Below are positions 24,735 to 46,389 of a DNA stretch of 64,000 nt, piece by piece. This stretch comes from Cheilinus undulatus. Taxonomy: Eukaryota > Chordata > Actinopteri > Labriformes > Labridae. Numbering within the stretch: position 1 is the stretch's first letter; every line of letters begins with the position of its first letter. The position numbers and the translations under genes are program-made. The stretch spans positions 50,939,355 to 51,003,354 of the forward strand of contig NC_054867.1 of assembly GCF_018320785.1 (NCBI RefSeq), written 5' to 3'. The notes under the pieces are model-generated. The model saw only the letters and a program-made list of their open reading frames with translations, made no database searches and was not told the origin of the DNA.

Positions 24735-24953
24735 GACTGGAAGCTCCGCCCAGGAAATCAATGAGCCCCATTATAATCAGAGACAGAGGGAGGAACTGAA
24801 AGGCATTCTGGGAGATGGAGAAACGTAATAATTGTCGAGAGAAATAAAAAGAGCTTTACTTTTTGTTTATTTTGATCTTATAAATATATGAACCAGGTGA
24901 GGTAATATAAGCTCTGAAATGACTCCAAAATGCAACATTTCTGCAGTGAAACC

Positions 24954-24959
24954 AATAAA
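24954..24959 (+). terminator. Polyadenylation signal candidate
   Basis: AATAAA 220 bp after the stop codon of the unrecognised gene. Another AATAAA at 24843-24848 is an equal candidate. From 24960 to 25710 nothing else is recognised. Confidence 0.45.
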
Positions 24960-25721
24960 ACAACAACAGATCACTGATCCATCATTATCTGCATTGTTTT
25001 ACTGATGCCAGTATTGATCATGTTTGCTGGATCCTTCAGCCTCTTCTTTTGTTCCTCCTTTATTACACGATGGTAGCAGATCTTTAACTACATTTTTGTT
25101 TGGCTTTTTTTTTTTACATACCTGACAAGTATAGAGAAATTTTTGCAAAAGGAAATTTTGATGCTGTTCAAATCAGGACAGTCTTTATTATTTTAATGAT
25201 CAATTGTGTTTAAACAAACCAAAGCTTTTTAAAATATTAAAACCTCCTTGGCTTCAGTTGTAATTTTCACAAAAAGCTGCCCCAAGAGAAGGCAGCGGTT
25301 CACCCTGATTCACAGGCTAAAAAACGTGTTTGCAAAAAAAAAAAAAATTGTTTGCAGAAAGTGCATTTATTTATTTATCTTACAGAGCAGTGTTCTGGTT
25401 GATATTAAAGCAAACAGAAAAATGAAAAGCACTTTTGTTTTATAAAAACGGTTGAACACCCACAAAGTATTAATCATGATTATCTAATACTTCTGTCATG
25501 AATAATTTCTAAATTTAGTATTAAAAACTCAGAATCAAATCCTACACAGCTGTGGTTCCTAAGGGATGTTTGATGCAAGACAGTGAGCTTTCAAATTTGT
25601 CCAGAATCTATGGAAGCCCTTAGTGGACATTCATCCACATATTTCCTGCTGTTTTCCTGTGATAGGGTAAAAATTTTGTGTAAAACCAACTTCTCACTGG
25701 AATAAGAGCGATGTTTTAGAT

Positions 25722-26763
25722 CAGGGGTGTCAAACTCAAGGCCTGGGGGCCAAATCTGGCCCGTGGTGCAGTTATACCTGGCCCATCAGATCATATGATA
25801 TTTTCATTATAACTGGCCCACCAGTATGGGGTCTGCAGATTTCCTCCAGTATAAAAATGCGAACTTAACCATGATGATTTATAATATCCTTGTCAAGTCA
25901 TAAAAATTAGAAAAAGTAAACATAAAAAAATATATATTATATTTTCAATTTTGCATCTCCCATAACTAAAAGTTATGATTTTGACTGTTTTTCATATTTT
26001 GACCTTTAAACCTCATAACTTTGACTTTTTCTCTCATATTTTTACCTTTTAGATTCAATATTTTACATTACAAATCCTATTTTGACCTTTTAAGTCATGT
26101 TTTTGACTTTCATCTCATATTTTGACCATTTTGAACTCCTAACTTTGACTTTTATGTCGGTCATTTACATTTAAAACTTGTGATTTTTAATGTTATTTCA
26201 TATTTTGACTTTTAAAACTCATGAATTTTAAATTTCATCTCATAATTTTACATTTTAAACTCCTGATTTTGATGTTTCTCTCACATTTTGATTGTTAAAT
26301 ATCATGATATTGAATTTTATCTCAGTTTTGCTGACCATTTCAACTCCTAACTTTGATTTTTATCTAATTTTTCACCCTTAAAACTCATGATTTTGAATTT
26401 TAATTCATATTTTGACTTTTAAAACCCATGGTTTTAAAATTTCTTCTCATATTTTGACCTTTAAAACTCATTATTTTGACATTTATATCATATTTTGACT
26501 TAAAAATCATGGTTTCAGAATTATATCTCATATTTTGACTTTTAAAAACATTGTTTTGACTTTAAATGTCATGTTTTTACCTTTAAAAATTATGAGTTTT
26601 ACTCTTTACCTCAGATTTTGAGTTTTTAACTTATCATTTTGACCTTATAATCTTAATATCATTTAGGTTGACACTTAGTGGTTAAATGTTGACCCTGTTA
26701 CGCCCTCAGGTTAGACCCAGATTCAGAATCTGGTCCCTGCTGTGATTGAGTTTGACACCCTTA
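25722..26763. mobile_element. hAT-like non-autonomous element with array interior
   Basis: Left end CAGGGGTGTCAAACTCAAGG, right end (inverse) TAAGGGTGTCAAACTCAATC, and a perfect 8-bp duplication TTTTAGAT at 25714-25721 and 26764-26771. Interior is a degenerate array built on TTTTGACTTTTATCTCATAT and AAAACTCATGATTTTGA. It is the inverse-orientation sister of 15483-16417. Confidence 0.9.
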
Positions 26764-26794
26764 TTTTAGATAATGAGATTAAAAGATGGCAACT

Positions 26795-27070
26795 GGCTGT
26801 TGTCTCACAGCAAGAAGGTTCCTTGTTTGCTTTCCCAGTCAGGGCCTCTGCAGAGTTTGCATGTTCTCCCAGTGCATGCTGGGGTTCTCTCCAGGTACTC
26901 CGGCTTTATTGGCGACTCTAAATTGGCCGTAGGTGTGAGTGTACCTGGTTTTCTCTACATGTCAGCCCTGGGATTGACTGGTGACCAGTTTTGGGTGTAC
27001 AGCTGGGATAGGCTCCACCCCCCCACCCCCCAACCCCACCCCCACCTCCTAAAAAGGATAAGTGGTGTAC
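26795..27070 (+). mobile_element. Retroposon with GAGTTTGCATGTTCTCCC core
   Basis: The stretch carries the word chain common to an abundant fish retroposon: TCTCACAGCAAGAAGG, AGAGTTTGCATGTTCTCCC, GGTACTCCGGCTTTATTGG, GACTCTAAATTGGCCG, AGCTGGGATAGGCTCCACC and AGGATAAGTGG. A related piece lies at 55485-55680. The open frame through it is not a gene. Confidence 0.65.
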
Positions 27071-27074
27071 AATT

Positions 27075-29700
27075 GTTGGTTGTTGGCGTAGGGCTGCTGT
27101 AGAAATCAGACCAAGGTTATTATAGTTGACTAAACCTAACTAAAAAATTAAAGTGTAGAAATCATTTGAGTCAACTGATACTAAATAAAAACAAAGCTTT
27201 TCAACTTAAACCTGTGTTTATGAAAGGAACTAAAGCAAAATAAAATTAGGGACAAAATCGCCTTAGTTTTAGACTTTGACAGCAGCAGACTGACCTTTAC
27301 ATCCAAGCCAAGAGAGAGTAAAATGTCCTGTTTTTATTCAAGACTTCACACAACGGTCTTTTAGGTCTTTAGTTAAATAAATAACGTAAATGAGGAGTAG
27401 CCTGTTTGTATGTGCTCTTAGAAATTGTATTACACTTTACTTTTTCTGGTCTTTTTTGGTCTCGCCCCTGTCAAATATCCCACTGCTGAAAAACAAACTC
27501 TAAAACTAATTATACCAAAACAAAGCATTTTTGCAAAATAAAATCAAGAACTAATTAAAACTAAACTGAAATCCAGACAAAAAGTACAAAGCTAAATAAA
27601 AACAAAAATGAATGAAAAATTAAAAACTATTCTAACCTTGGTCCAGGCATAATTATCGGCTTCTACATTCATCGTTGTAAAGCTTTACTGAAGTCTTCCT
27701 GATTCTGTAATGTGGTGCTGATTAAGTTTGAGGTTTTTTTCTGTTGGGTTTAAAATTGTTCTGTTTGGTTGATTAAATACAATAAACTCATAAATAAAAA
27801 TTACAGTGAAACTAAAAACCAAACAGCTAGAGAGTTGTGAGCTTTAATATTCAATCACAGTTAGTGCAGCTCAGATAAACCTGGAGGGGACTCATTAAAG
27901 TGTACAGATGACCTTTGAGCACATCAACCCATAAATTCATGTTCTTTGACTTTTTATGTGTGAAAACTAAATTCTGGTTGTTTTTCTCTAAATCTCAACT
28001 TGTGATCTTGCTATGTTGAGGTTAGGGTTAACAGCGCTGGTTTTCTTGATGATCTGTAAATTTATCAAGATGTTGCAAAAACAACCAATTTTAACAATGA
28101 GTAGATACAAGCGTTTTTATCTGAAATGCAGTGATAATAAGTTGTGATCTCAGAGAGAAAAACAACCAAAATTAACTCACTATCACAAGGAAGTGCTGTA
28201 AAATAAATAGTGTCCTCATATGTAAATAGTTTTTCTTTTTCAGTTGGGGTTAGCCCTGGATTCATAGTTTATCCAGTTTTTTATTTTCAGTTTTTTGACC
28301 CATAAAGTGTTGAATTGATCCTCTATCATTTAATTTTCACTGACTTATCCCCCTATTTGTAAAAACATGGCTCAACTTTTTCTCTCCAGGTCATAAATCC
28401 AAGAAACACTGTACATATTATTGTTTTTATTTTTGGAACAGGAGTCTGTTTGTAGGAGAAAATGTTTATATTTTTGTGTTTGAGTTGAGCAGTCGGTTTT
28501 CTGACGTTCTGAGACTGATGCAGATCTGTAAATGCTCGCCAAATAAAAATGTTTGAACCTTCACCTGATTCAAGTTTTCCATTCTTTTGCAACATCTCAA
28601 TTTGACTAAAAAAAAAAACCCACTTTACACTTTCAGTCATCTTTTGGTCTTTGTTTTGGGATCTCTTACATATTCTGCCACTGCCAAATCAACATTTAAA
28701 CCCACGATCCTCAACCATGCCTTAGATGTGAAGATCAACATGTGAAAAGGTTGGAAAATCATTTTTGTTACAGTGTGCTTTAAATTCTTGAAAAAAGGGA
28801 AGATGTAAAGCTTTAAAAACTACAGATCTTCAGTCATATTTTTAACTCAAAATAAACGTTTAAATTGCATATATCATTGGCTACATCTCATAAGACAGTC
28901 TGCAGTAGGGCTGCTTGGTTTTGGCAAAAATCCTAATTGTTATTTTGAGGTATTAAAGCAGAGTTTCCCACAGAATGACGATGTATTTGGGTGGTAGAGA
29001 TGTTTACCCCGCCCTGCCTCTTTGTTTAACTTTTGGTTTCTGCTTTTTTGACTGGTTGAAAGCGTATTGATGAGTCCGCTACCGTCATGCCAGAGTGTAG
29101 GAGCATAGGATGATACCAGCAGAAAATATTTAAATAATGGCATAGGCTTTAATGATTAATTACACCTCAAACAGCGTATTCATGGGAGGAGGAGGATGTC
29201 CCTCTTACATGCAGATGGTGGCTTTATACAAACTAAAATAACCAAAAAACATACCTGGATGCTACACCTATCAGTTAAGTATTGTTAGAGAGAGAGAGAG
29301 AGAGACCGACCCAGCGACCAACCATCATTTAGTCTGCAGGAGTGTATATTCATAAATTGGTCAGTTTTGGGTCCCTGAATCTTGTATTATTTGTTGTGTA
29401 TCTTATCTAATATCCTCTGTCTGACTGTACTTAACGCTGCACAGCACATTTGAATACTAATAATAGGAAGTAAATTCTTGTACATTCATCACAAAACAAC
29501 TTTGCTACTGCATAGAAAACTTTGAACCCAAAAAAACACACTATTCCACATAATGCTGCTGATGTTTTGTGCAGTGTGCAGGAGTTTAGCAGTAATATCT
29601 GTTAGTAAAAACATGAAATGACCCAATAGGAGGTGTTTAGGGCCACTTTTTTGTATTAAAAAGGTATCAAAACCGGTTTTTGTTTTTACAAATGTCACAT
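27075..29700. other. Intergenic, AT-rich, no gene seen
   Basis: No open frame with family resemblance or splice structure was found. A (GA)n run lies at 29288-29305, and a fragment starting TAGGGCTGCTTGGTTTTGG at 28907 is a MITE end. Confidence 0.4.
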
Positions 29701-29710
29701 TAAAATCTAG

Positions 29711-30145
29711 GGCTGAATGATTTGGGAAAATAATTGAATTTTGATTTTTTTTTTCCATATATTGCAATTTATTTTTAACTGAATATGTTTTACATTCCTT
29801 ATCTTATCTATTTCTAATCATCAAGCAAAAGCTAAATATATATGGATATTAATATCTTAAAAAGTAGCTAATTGAACTTACTTTGACTCATTGCAAATTC
29901 AGTATGAATTCTTTATAGAAGGGAATGATGATTTTGAGGTCTTTATCATTATTAATAAAACAAACAAATATGAAAACATGGAAAGTGGGGATTTTTTTTT
30001 TTTGCAAATTTTTCTTTCGAAAAAATTTAAACTTGAATGTTTACACAATGTGGAGAGAAAAAAATTGAAACACATTTCGTGGTCAAAGAAATATTTCACC
30101 TTCTAGGATTTGAAAATTGCAGGACATATGTGATTAAATACCCAG
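29711..30145. mobile_element. MITE-like element
   Basis: It starts TAGGGCTGAATGATTTGGG and ends, inverted, near TAAGGCTGGGTATTTAATC. The sequence between is AT-rich and its open frames are unconvincing. Confidence 0.55.
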
Positions 30146-30435
30146 CCTTACCCAGTCACTATATACTAAATACTATCATACTAAATGCTCTGCAATTAGG
30201 ATTTTTATTTTTAATTTCCACAGTATTAAAATGGTTATCCCTGTATTATTTGATTATAATATCATCATATCAATGTTTATCTCTACCGAGTTAAGGCAAC
30301 TTCAAACACCTGAGATCAAAATTATATTTAAAGACATAGACTGCTAACTCTTCACAACAAAAAAAATAAACAAAATGGAGCATTATAGGAGAGAAATAAA
30401 CCCGACAGAAACCAGAGCAAGTCGTATCAGGGGCT

Positions 30436-30442
30436 TAAAGGT
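30436..30442 (-). terminator. pdhb: Candidate pdhb polyadenylation signal
   Basis: On the minus strand GGAATAAAAACC lies about 1.1 kb after the pdhb stop codon. A nearer AATAAA is at 31259-31254. Neither can be chosen from sequence alone. Confidence 0.3.
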
Positions 30443-31560
30443 TTTTATTCCTGTAACAGATTCATTTACAGCAACAAAAACATCCACAGAGCTGCTGCAG
30501 CTACAACAAATATTCCCGACAACAGTCCATCTTAGCACTCGGCTAGTTCATTCTTCTTCACTGCTGCTTCAAGACACGAACCCCAGTCAGTGCAGGGTTT
30601 AAAGACAGAGTAGTTCATGGTTTGGTGGCTAGGTTTAGACTGGAGTTTAACAACAAAACTATAAGGAGCACAAATTTATTCATCACCAATCTGTGGGTCT
30701 GAATTTTAGAGCACGGTGGAGGAGACTGAGAATTAAATCTATTTTAGCTTTTTACTCTTAGGCTCAGTCTACTTTGTTTTGTTGGGACAGAGTCATTTTA
30801 TTTATGTTTAGTTCAGAGGAAATACAATTTTCCACCTTCTTTATTTTTTTCATGTGTTGGTACCACATTTAATAAAGTTTAACCCAAATATACAGGTTCA
30901 AAGTTAGATATTTAACCTAATTTATATTAAGAAATCAAATAAAAATAAATAAATAGAAGGTCTGACTGAGAATTTGACTTTTGCACGTAATGTCTCCTTT
31001 TTCTAAATAACTGACATTACAGTTAATACTGGTACAAACAAATTTAAGGAATCAGAGAGGAGAAGTTCTTCGAACTTCTTCTGGCAGGTTGAAAATCAAA
31101 TTTAAATGTTGTTTAAAACAACAATCCTCTTCTTAAACCCCAGCAGCTCAAAGACCTGCAGACTGATCAACCACAAACTTTTCCTTTTAAATGTCACTTA
31201 CAGTTTCATTGTTAAAACTCTCTATAAACACAAAATCCGACAGAGTAGAACATTTTATTTTGAAGGGGAGGAAGTGGAGAGAGCAGCAAGAGCCTCAGAG
31301 TTCAGCAAAGTTTGTAACCAGCTCACAGACGAGGTAAAAACTTGACTGAACTCAGGGTGTCTATCGCTCTGAATGCAGATAAACATCTGTGACCAACATC
31401 TGGCTAGAAACGTCACAACCTGGAGCGTATTTAAAAGGAGCGTTTATCTGTATTTACACTTGGTTTAGATTTTAAATCTGACGATGTTTACACCATCTGT
31501 GCGTAAAAGACAAAGAGGATTCAGGTTGGTCTGTCCTGTTTGTGAGTGAATGTGTGAGTC

Positions 31561-40920
<9,360 letters not shown>

Positions 40921-41120
40921 GTTGAACCTGTCCTCTGCCGGAGAGAAGGCGGAGTCTCCTCCGAGGTCAGAGGGTTTCAACCAATGAAAGCTTCAGTTCA
41001 CACGACGCACGAAGCGTCTAACAACTCAGAGCCAATCACAGAGGATCAAGTGAGAGAGGGGCGGCAGAAACCTCAAAAAATCCAAGGACACTGCCTTGCG
41101 CTGTCATTGGGCATGGAGGA
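40921..41120 (-). promoter_or_regulatory. pdhb: pdhb promoter region
   Basis: Immediately upstream of the ATG the sequence is CpG-bearing and GC-rich, with inverted CCAAT boxes (in minus-strand sense) at 40981-40985 and 41032-41036 and an ATTGG at 41105. No TATA box. The layout suits a housekeeping gene controlled through NF-Y. The start site is not determined. Confidence 0.5.
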
Positions 41121-41699
41121 GCATTTTACCATCAGGACAAACAGACTGAACATTGGGAAAAGGGGACTTTAAAATATTTTGTTAAAGTTTGGTATCATAG
41201 TGGCCAATAAAGACCAGTCAAATTAATTTTATTGCTACATTTTTTGGGAATTTGAAATAACCCAAACAAACTTTACATCCTTCTGCCCACCGCCTTTACA
41301 GTCAGTCAGCAGTATAACACACCCACTTACCAAAGATCAAAGTTTCTTATGGGCTCCCAGACTGTCAGACCAGTATGGAAACCTATTTCTGCCACTTAAG
41401 CAAATATACATTCAAAAATCTTGTCGCAAAATCATGAAATAAAGTTTAAATTATAAGATAGTAAGACATAGTAACAACATACAAAGGTGAAATTCTGGGT
41501 TAGGATAATTGCATGTGCATCAGTGGCAATAACTTACCTGAGCACAGCACTGATGTGCACAGAGAATGGGCCCTCCCCAGAAGTTGTTTATCAGTACTAT
41601 CAATAGATATGTATTGGATCAATAGCATTGGTGCTAACACCCTGGCTAACAGTTAGCTCATTATGGAGCTGAAAATGGTGTCAAGCTATTATTGGGTTT

Positions 41700-42545
41700 G
41701 AATTTGAAACTGTTTAATCATGGCCCTTTAAACCAGTTTTCACCACCTGTCCAATCTATTTTTAAACTTAAAACCAATTTTCACAACTTGTTTGCTACTT
41801 CTTACCCATTTTCACCATTTTTTGCCACTTTTCATACCTTTGTCCCACTTTAAATACATTTTCAAAAGTTTTTGTCCCTTTTAACCAATTTCACCACTTT
41901 TTTCAAGTTTCAACCATTTTCTAAGCTCATCTTGCCACTTACAAACCTTTTGCCAATTTAAACCTACTTTCCCAAATTTTTATCTATTTCTCACTATGGT
42001 TTTGCCACTTCAAAACAATTTGCCACTTTTTTTTGGTTGCTTTTCATCATTTTGTGCAACTTTCCATTTTTCTTTCCCACTTAAGACTAATTTTTGCCCG
42101 ATTTTGCCACTTTTAACCCATTTTTGCAGTTTTTCTTATACATTTTACCCATTTTCACCACTTTCTATACCTTTCTGACACCTTTAACCCATTTTCATCT
42201 TAACTACCTACTGACTCATCTTTGCTACTTTTAATCGGTTTTCACCACTATTTTGCCACTTTTTACCTTTTTCACAGCTATTTTGCCACTTCTAACCCAT
42301 TTTTTCCACTACTAGTATATATCCAAACCTTGTACCACTGTTAACTCTTTTTATTTTACAACAGCACTGATAAATAAAATTCATTTTTTTCTCTAATAGT
42401 AGTGATTTTTAGTCAGTAGAAATAAAATATGGTTATCACAGCTTTACCTGCAGTGGATCATGGTTTTCCTGACCTCCAAGGGGCCCCATTTGGCAGGGCC
42501 GCAGGAAGCTCTCACCTTTATCCCCCCTTATGGGCGGCCCAGATT
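41700..42545. mobile_element. Array-bearing element related to 57837-58745
   Basis: From 41720 to 42340 runs a degenerate array of CCACTTTTTGCCAATTTT-type units. The right flank, 42370-42545 (TATGGTTATCACAGCTTTAC, CCTCCAAGGGGCCCC, TTATCCCCCCTTATGGG), parallels 58520-58615 of the complete element. The ends with target duplication are not clear. Confidence 0.65.
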
Positions 42546-44460
42546 TTCTTCCTTTTAATTTGTTTTTTTACCCTTCATATTCTAATTTCAACTTTGAACA
42601 CGTTAAAATCAAACAATACAACAGTAAAGGAATAAATACGACACAAATGTATTTTCTCACCTAAAAAAACAAAAATATTTTTATTCTCCTAAATCTGTAC
42701 TCAGTACCACATGATGACAAAAGGAAAACAGAATTTATTGTTGTTGTTTTTTGTGCAAATTTATCAAAAATGAAAAACTGATACATCACCAAGCCTACTT
42801 GGAGTTTGCAAAAAACAAAACAAAAAACAAAACAAAAAAACAAAAAACCAACTCCAAATGAAATCAGCAAAAGACTCTAAAATTCTGTTTTCACTCTGCC
42901 ATACTGCAGTAATGGGTGTAGGTTTGAAAACTGATTTTTGTTTTCAATTTTTTTGATTGTTGCATCAGGCTGCAATATAGAAAAAGAAAAAAGACTGATT
43001 CCCTCTATCCACTGTTGTCCTTTCTGAATAAAGGCATAAAAAGCCCCAAAATACATCTTTTAAAAAGTGACAAAAGACAATTTTCTTTAACCACTTTTAA
43101 TCAAACGTTCATTCAGCTGATACAGTTTTCATGTCATCACAGCAGGGTTGGTAGATGTTTTCATTTTAATATCTATAATGAGGAGAGTCCTTTGTTGCTG
43201 CATTTAATGATGAGTTTAATGTAGAGGAAATATTTTCTAAAAACACAAACCTGGAATAAAATATTCTATGCATCTTGTATGATATAAATGTAAATGGCCT
43301 GGAGATAACAGAGTGGTTTTCATACTTAATGAACATGTAATCCAGCATCATCCCAATGAATTTATTTCCACACAAACATAAACACCTCTGGACTTGGCTT
43401 CCACCCCTCCTTGGTAAAGTGCTGCAGAGAAACATTCAGAAACAATTCAATGACCATTCAAGGTGTGAAGACCATCGCACTGGACCGGATTGCACTGAAT
43501 AATAAAAAACATATAGTTTAAGCATGAAGCAGCTGATAAAAACAATCATTCTAAAGGGGTAAAACTCAGACTGAAGTGATCAGAATCATCAGGAAGAAAG
43601 AGTTACCGGATGTCAAAAATCCCAAAAGAGTCTGAGCAGCAGCTCGGCTGACAGGAAAGTAACACTTTAACACACAGGATGTTTGTGCTACATGTGCAGT
43701 TTTCTCCACAAAATAAGAGGGAGCTGATCATAGGGTTAAGGGAGGCTGGTCTGATTAGGTCCTCACATTTGATACGAGTAAACATCAAACCATATCAATA
43801 CTGGTTTTGATACCAAAGGCACAAAAATAGATGTCCTAGACACTCACTAGTGAGTAAATTGTTTTGTTCAATGATAAGAAACTGCAGTTAAACTCCTGCA
43901 CACTAAACAACATTTAGTTTTTATGTGATTCAGACAGTGGGCGGGAGTTTGCAATTTTTTTCTGATTCATTTTCCTCATCCTCACTTGTCATGTAGAATT
44001 AGGATAGTTTTTTAAGCTTTGGCTGTTTTAATTTTTTTGCATTGTTTGCTGCATCCTGTGTGTTAAAGAGTTAATATCCCATTGAGACGGCTCCTTTTCA
44101 ACACCAAACATCTGATCACAAATAATACTTTGACAAAGACAGAACCCATAACATTCAGCTTTTCATTCCAGGCACAAGGATGCATATGGCACAATAAAAT
44201 TAAACAGAGGAAAAATACAACATAACATGGGGCAAAAATTAACTCTCAATGGCAAGTGGAGGGAACTCTAATAGTCAGCGCTATGACTGCTGTTAGGTGT
44301 GTTTATGTCTACAGATTTGACTCAGGTCTTGTAAAGAAAACAAATCAAAGCTCTGAGAACCTGAATATTATGTTTGCTTCTTTGCTGGCCTTGTAGGCCC
44401 TCAGGTTGTTCTTAAAATTGTGTAAAACTTGCTGCAGTGAGATCCATCCTTTTGCTAAAA
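42546..44460. other. pdhb-pxk intergenic stretch, no gene seen
   Basis: AT-rich, with a CAAAA-rich simple stretch at 42810-42850. No open frame with splice structure or family resemblance was found. Confidence 0.4.
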
Positions 44461-44467
44461 TTATTCA

Positions 44468-44998
44468 TAGGGCTGTCAAGATTAATCACGACTAACTACA
44501 ATCCACTACTAGTGCACTCATTTAATTTTTAATTGTGATTAATTTCATGCTTTATCGTCCGTTAGCACACTTGGGTAAATCCACATCAGTGCCTTCCTGC
44601 AGCCACAGTGATGTAAAATAAGTCCCCCTCTGCTCCTTAGTGTCTCATTTACCTTTAAAAACTCACAGACAGCTCAGTGGACAAGTTAAAAGCCATCTGA
44701 GCCTTGTATTATCAAAGATCTAACTTTATATTGTTCCTTTATTGTCTTTCCAATCCATATCAAGTTCTTTTTCCGAGGTTAAGTTCACATTATATGCTTC
44801 AGTCTACTTTTAATTGCAGGTCTGTATCCAAACAGGAAGTAAGTTACCCTTGATTTTAGACAGTAGAAAAATCCCAAATAACAAAATAATTTTAGATGCA
44901 AAAAAGTGGAGCTTTAAAATGTGTTAATAAGGATACAATTAATCTCAACTAACAACAGATATCTGGAGATTCATCGTGATTAAAAATGTGAAGCCCTA
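44468..44998. mobile_element. MITE-like element with 8-bp duplication
   Basis: Left end TAGGGCTGTCAAGATTAATC, right end (inverse) TAGGGCTTCACATTTTTAATC, flanked by ATTATTCA (44460-44467) and ATTATTTA (44999-45006). The interior parallels 9770-10245. Non-coding. Confidence 0.75.
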
Positions 44999-45063
44999 AT
45001 TATTTATTTTTATTTACATGGTTGTAATAATTCACCAATTATGCACTGGTTGCTGTTATAAAT

Positions 45064-46381
45064 CAGTGGTTCTTAACTGGTCTAGTATCAGAACCAATCA
45101 TCACCTCCTTGATAAAAAAAAATGTAACCCGAACTTCTTACATTTTTCAATTATATTCTTCAAAATAAAAGCACATCATGGATGTTTTGCTAAATATTTT
45201 TCCAGACACACATCTGAGACTAAGGATGGGTATTTCTCAAAGCCTCAATATACAATAGTAGTCACGTTACTGTCGCTGATTTGGGATAATAAATCTTAAT
45301 CTTAATCACATCTTAATAAATAGGTCCTTGATAGAATTCTCTACAGCAGCTGTCCTTTATTAAAGAGATGAACAGGAAATGTATAGTTTTAAGGACCCTA
45401 GAGTTTTAAACACGCAAGTTCACATCCTCAGAGAGCCAAGTAAATTAAAATGGTCTACTTATGATCAACAAAACTATTTATAAATGCAGACATAGTAATA
45501 TTTGAGTTTTTAAACTTAAAATGCCCACCTCTGTTGTCTGTCTTCCCTTTGTTTTTCATAAAATAATGTGGTTTCACTTAAGTATAAGCCTACTTGCATT
45601 TGTAAAAATGACTTTGTTTTGCATCTGAATAAATCTGAAGCACTGCAGTTTCTGTGATGAATGGACAAGTAGGAATTAACCAGCATTACTCACTATTTTA
45701 ATGCACCTACCTTAAGCCTTGGTTACCAGCACTACTGTTTGGCTTATGGCTGTACAAATAAAGCATAAAGTTGCTGATGATCTCTTGATCCTGTTAAGAA
45801 GTTATGGGAAATTTTGACTTTACATCGTCATTCAATGCTAGTTGGGACGACACAGATTAGCCCGGTGAGCCTTGCTGTTGTTGCAAACCGCTAATTAGCC
45901 TGGTGTCCTGTGTCGAAGAAGAATGGTGTTTCTGCAGTGTTTTACCTTGTTTACTGCACAGCTTTAATGGTCATGTTCAATTCCCGGTGTTGGGAATTAG
46001 TGTTTGAAGAAACCTAATATAATCCAGTATTTTAGCTTTTAGCGTACTGGCAGTGGATAAAATCCAGGATACATGTTGATGGTGTGAGTACAACTTCTAA
46101 CTTGTTTTAGTGTAAGGCATGAGACAGTGCTGCATCATGCTGTTTAACATCTACTGCTACCTGTTGACTTTTTTCTTGACTGTGCCATAGGGTTTTATTT
46201 TAACATCGTCGTCACAGCATTTACAGCCATATAGATTCTGTAACATCTGTATTGACACATGTATTGGTAAGGAGTGTTTGATGATATTGCAGTATTAATT
46301 TTTAGTCATCCTGGGACCCACTGAAAATGGCTTCCCTAACCCCCTTTGGGCCCCAGCCCGCCCACCAGTTGAGAACCAAGG
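45064..46381. mobile_element. hAT-like element, 1.3 kb
   Basis: Left end CAGTGGTTCTTAACTGGTC, right end (inverse) CCTTGGTTCTCAACTGGTGG, flanked by TTATAAAT and TTTTAACT, a 6-of-8 duplication. It lies directly after the element ending at 44998. No transposase frame. Near its right end GGACCCACTG and GGGCCCCAGCCC recall the other hAT-like copies. Confidence 0.6.
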
Positions 46382-46389
46382 TTTTAACT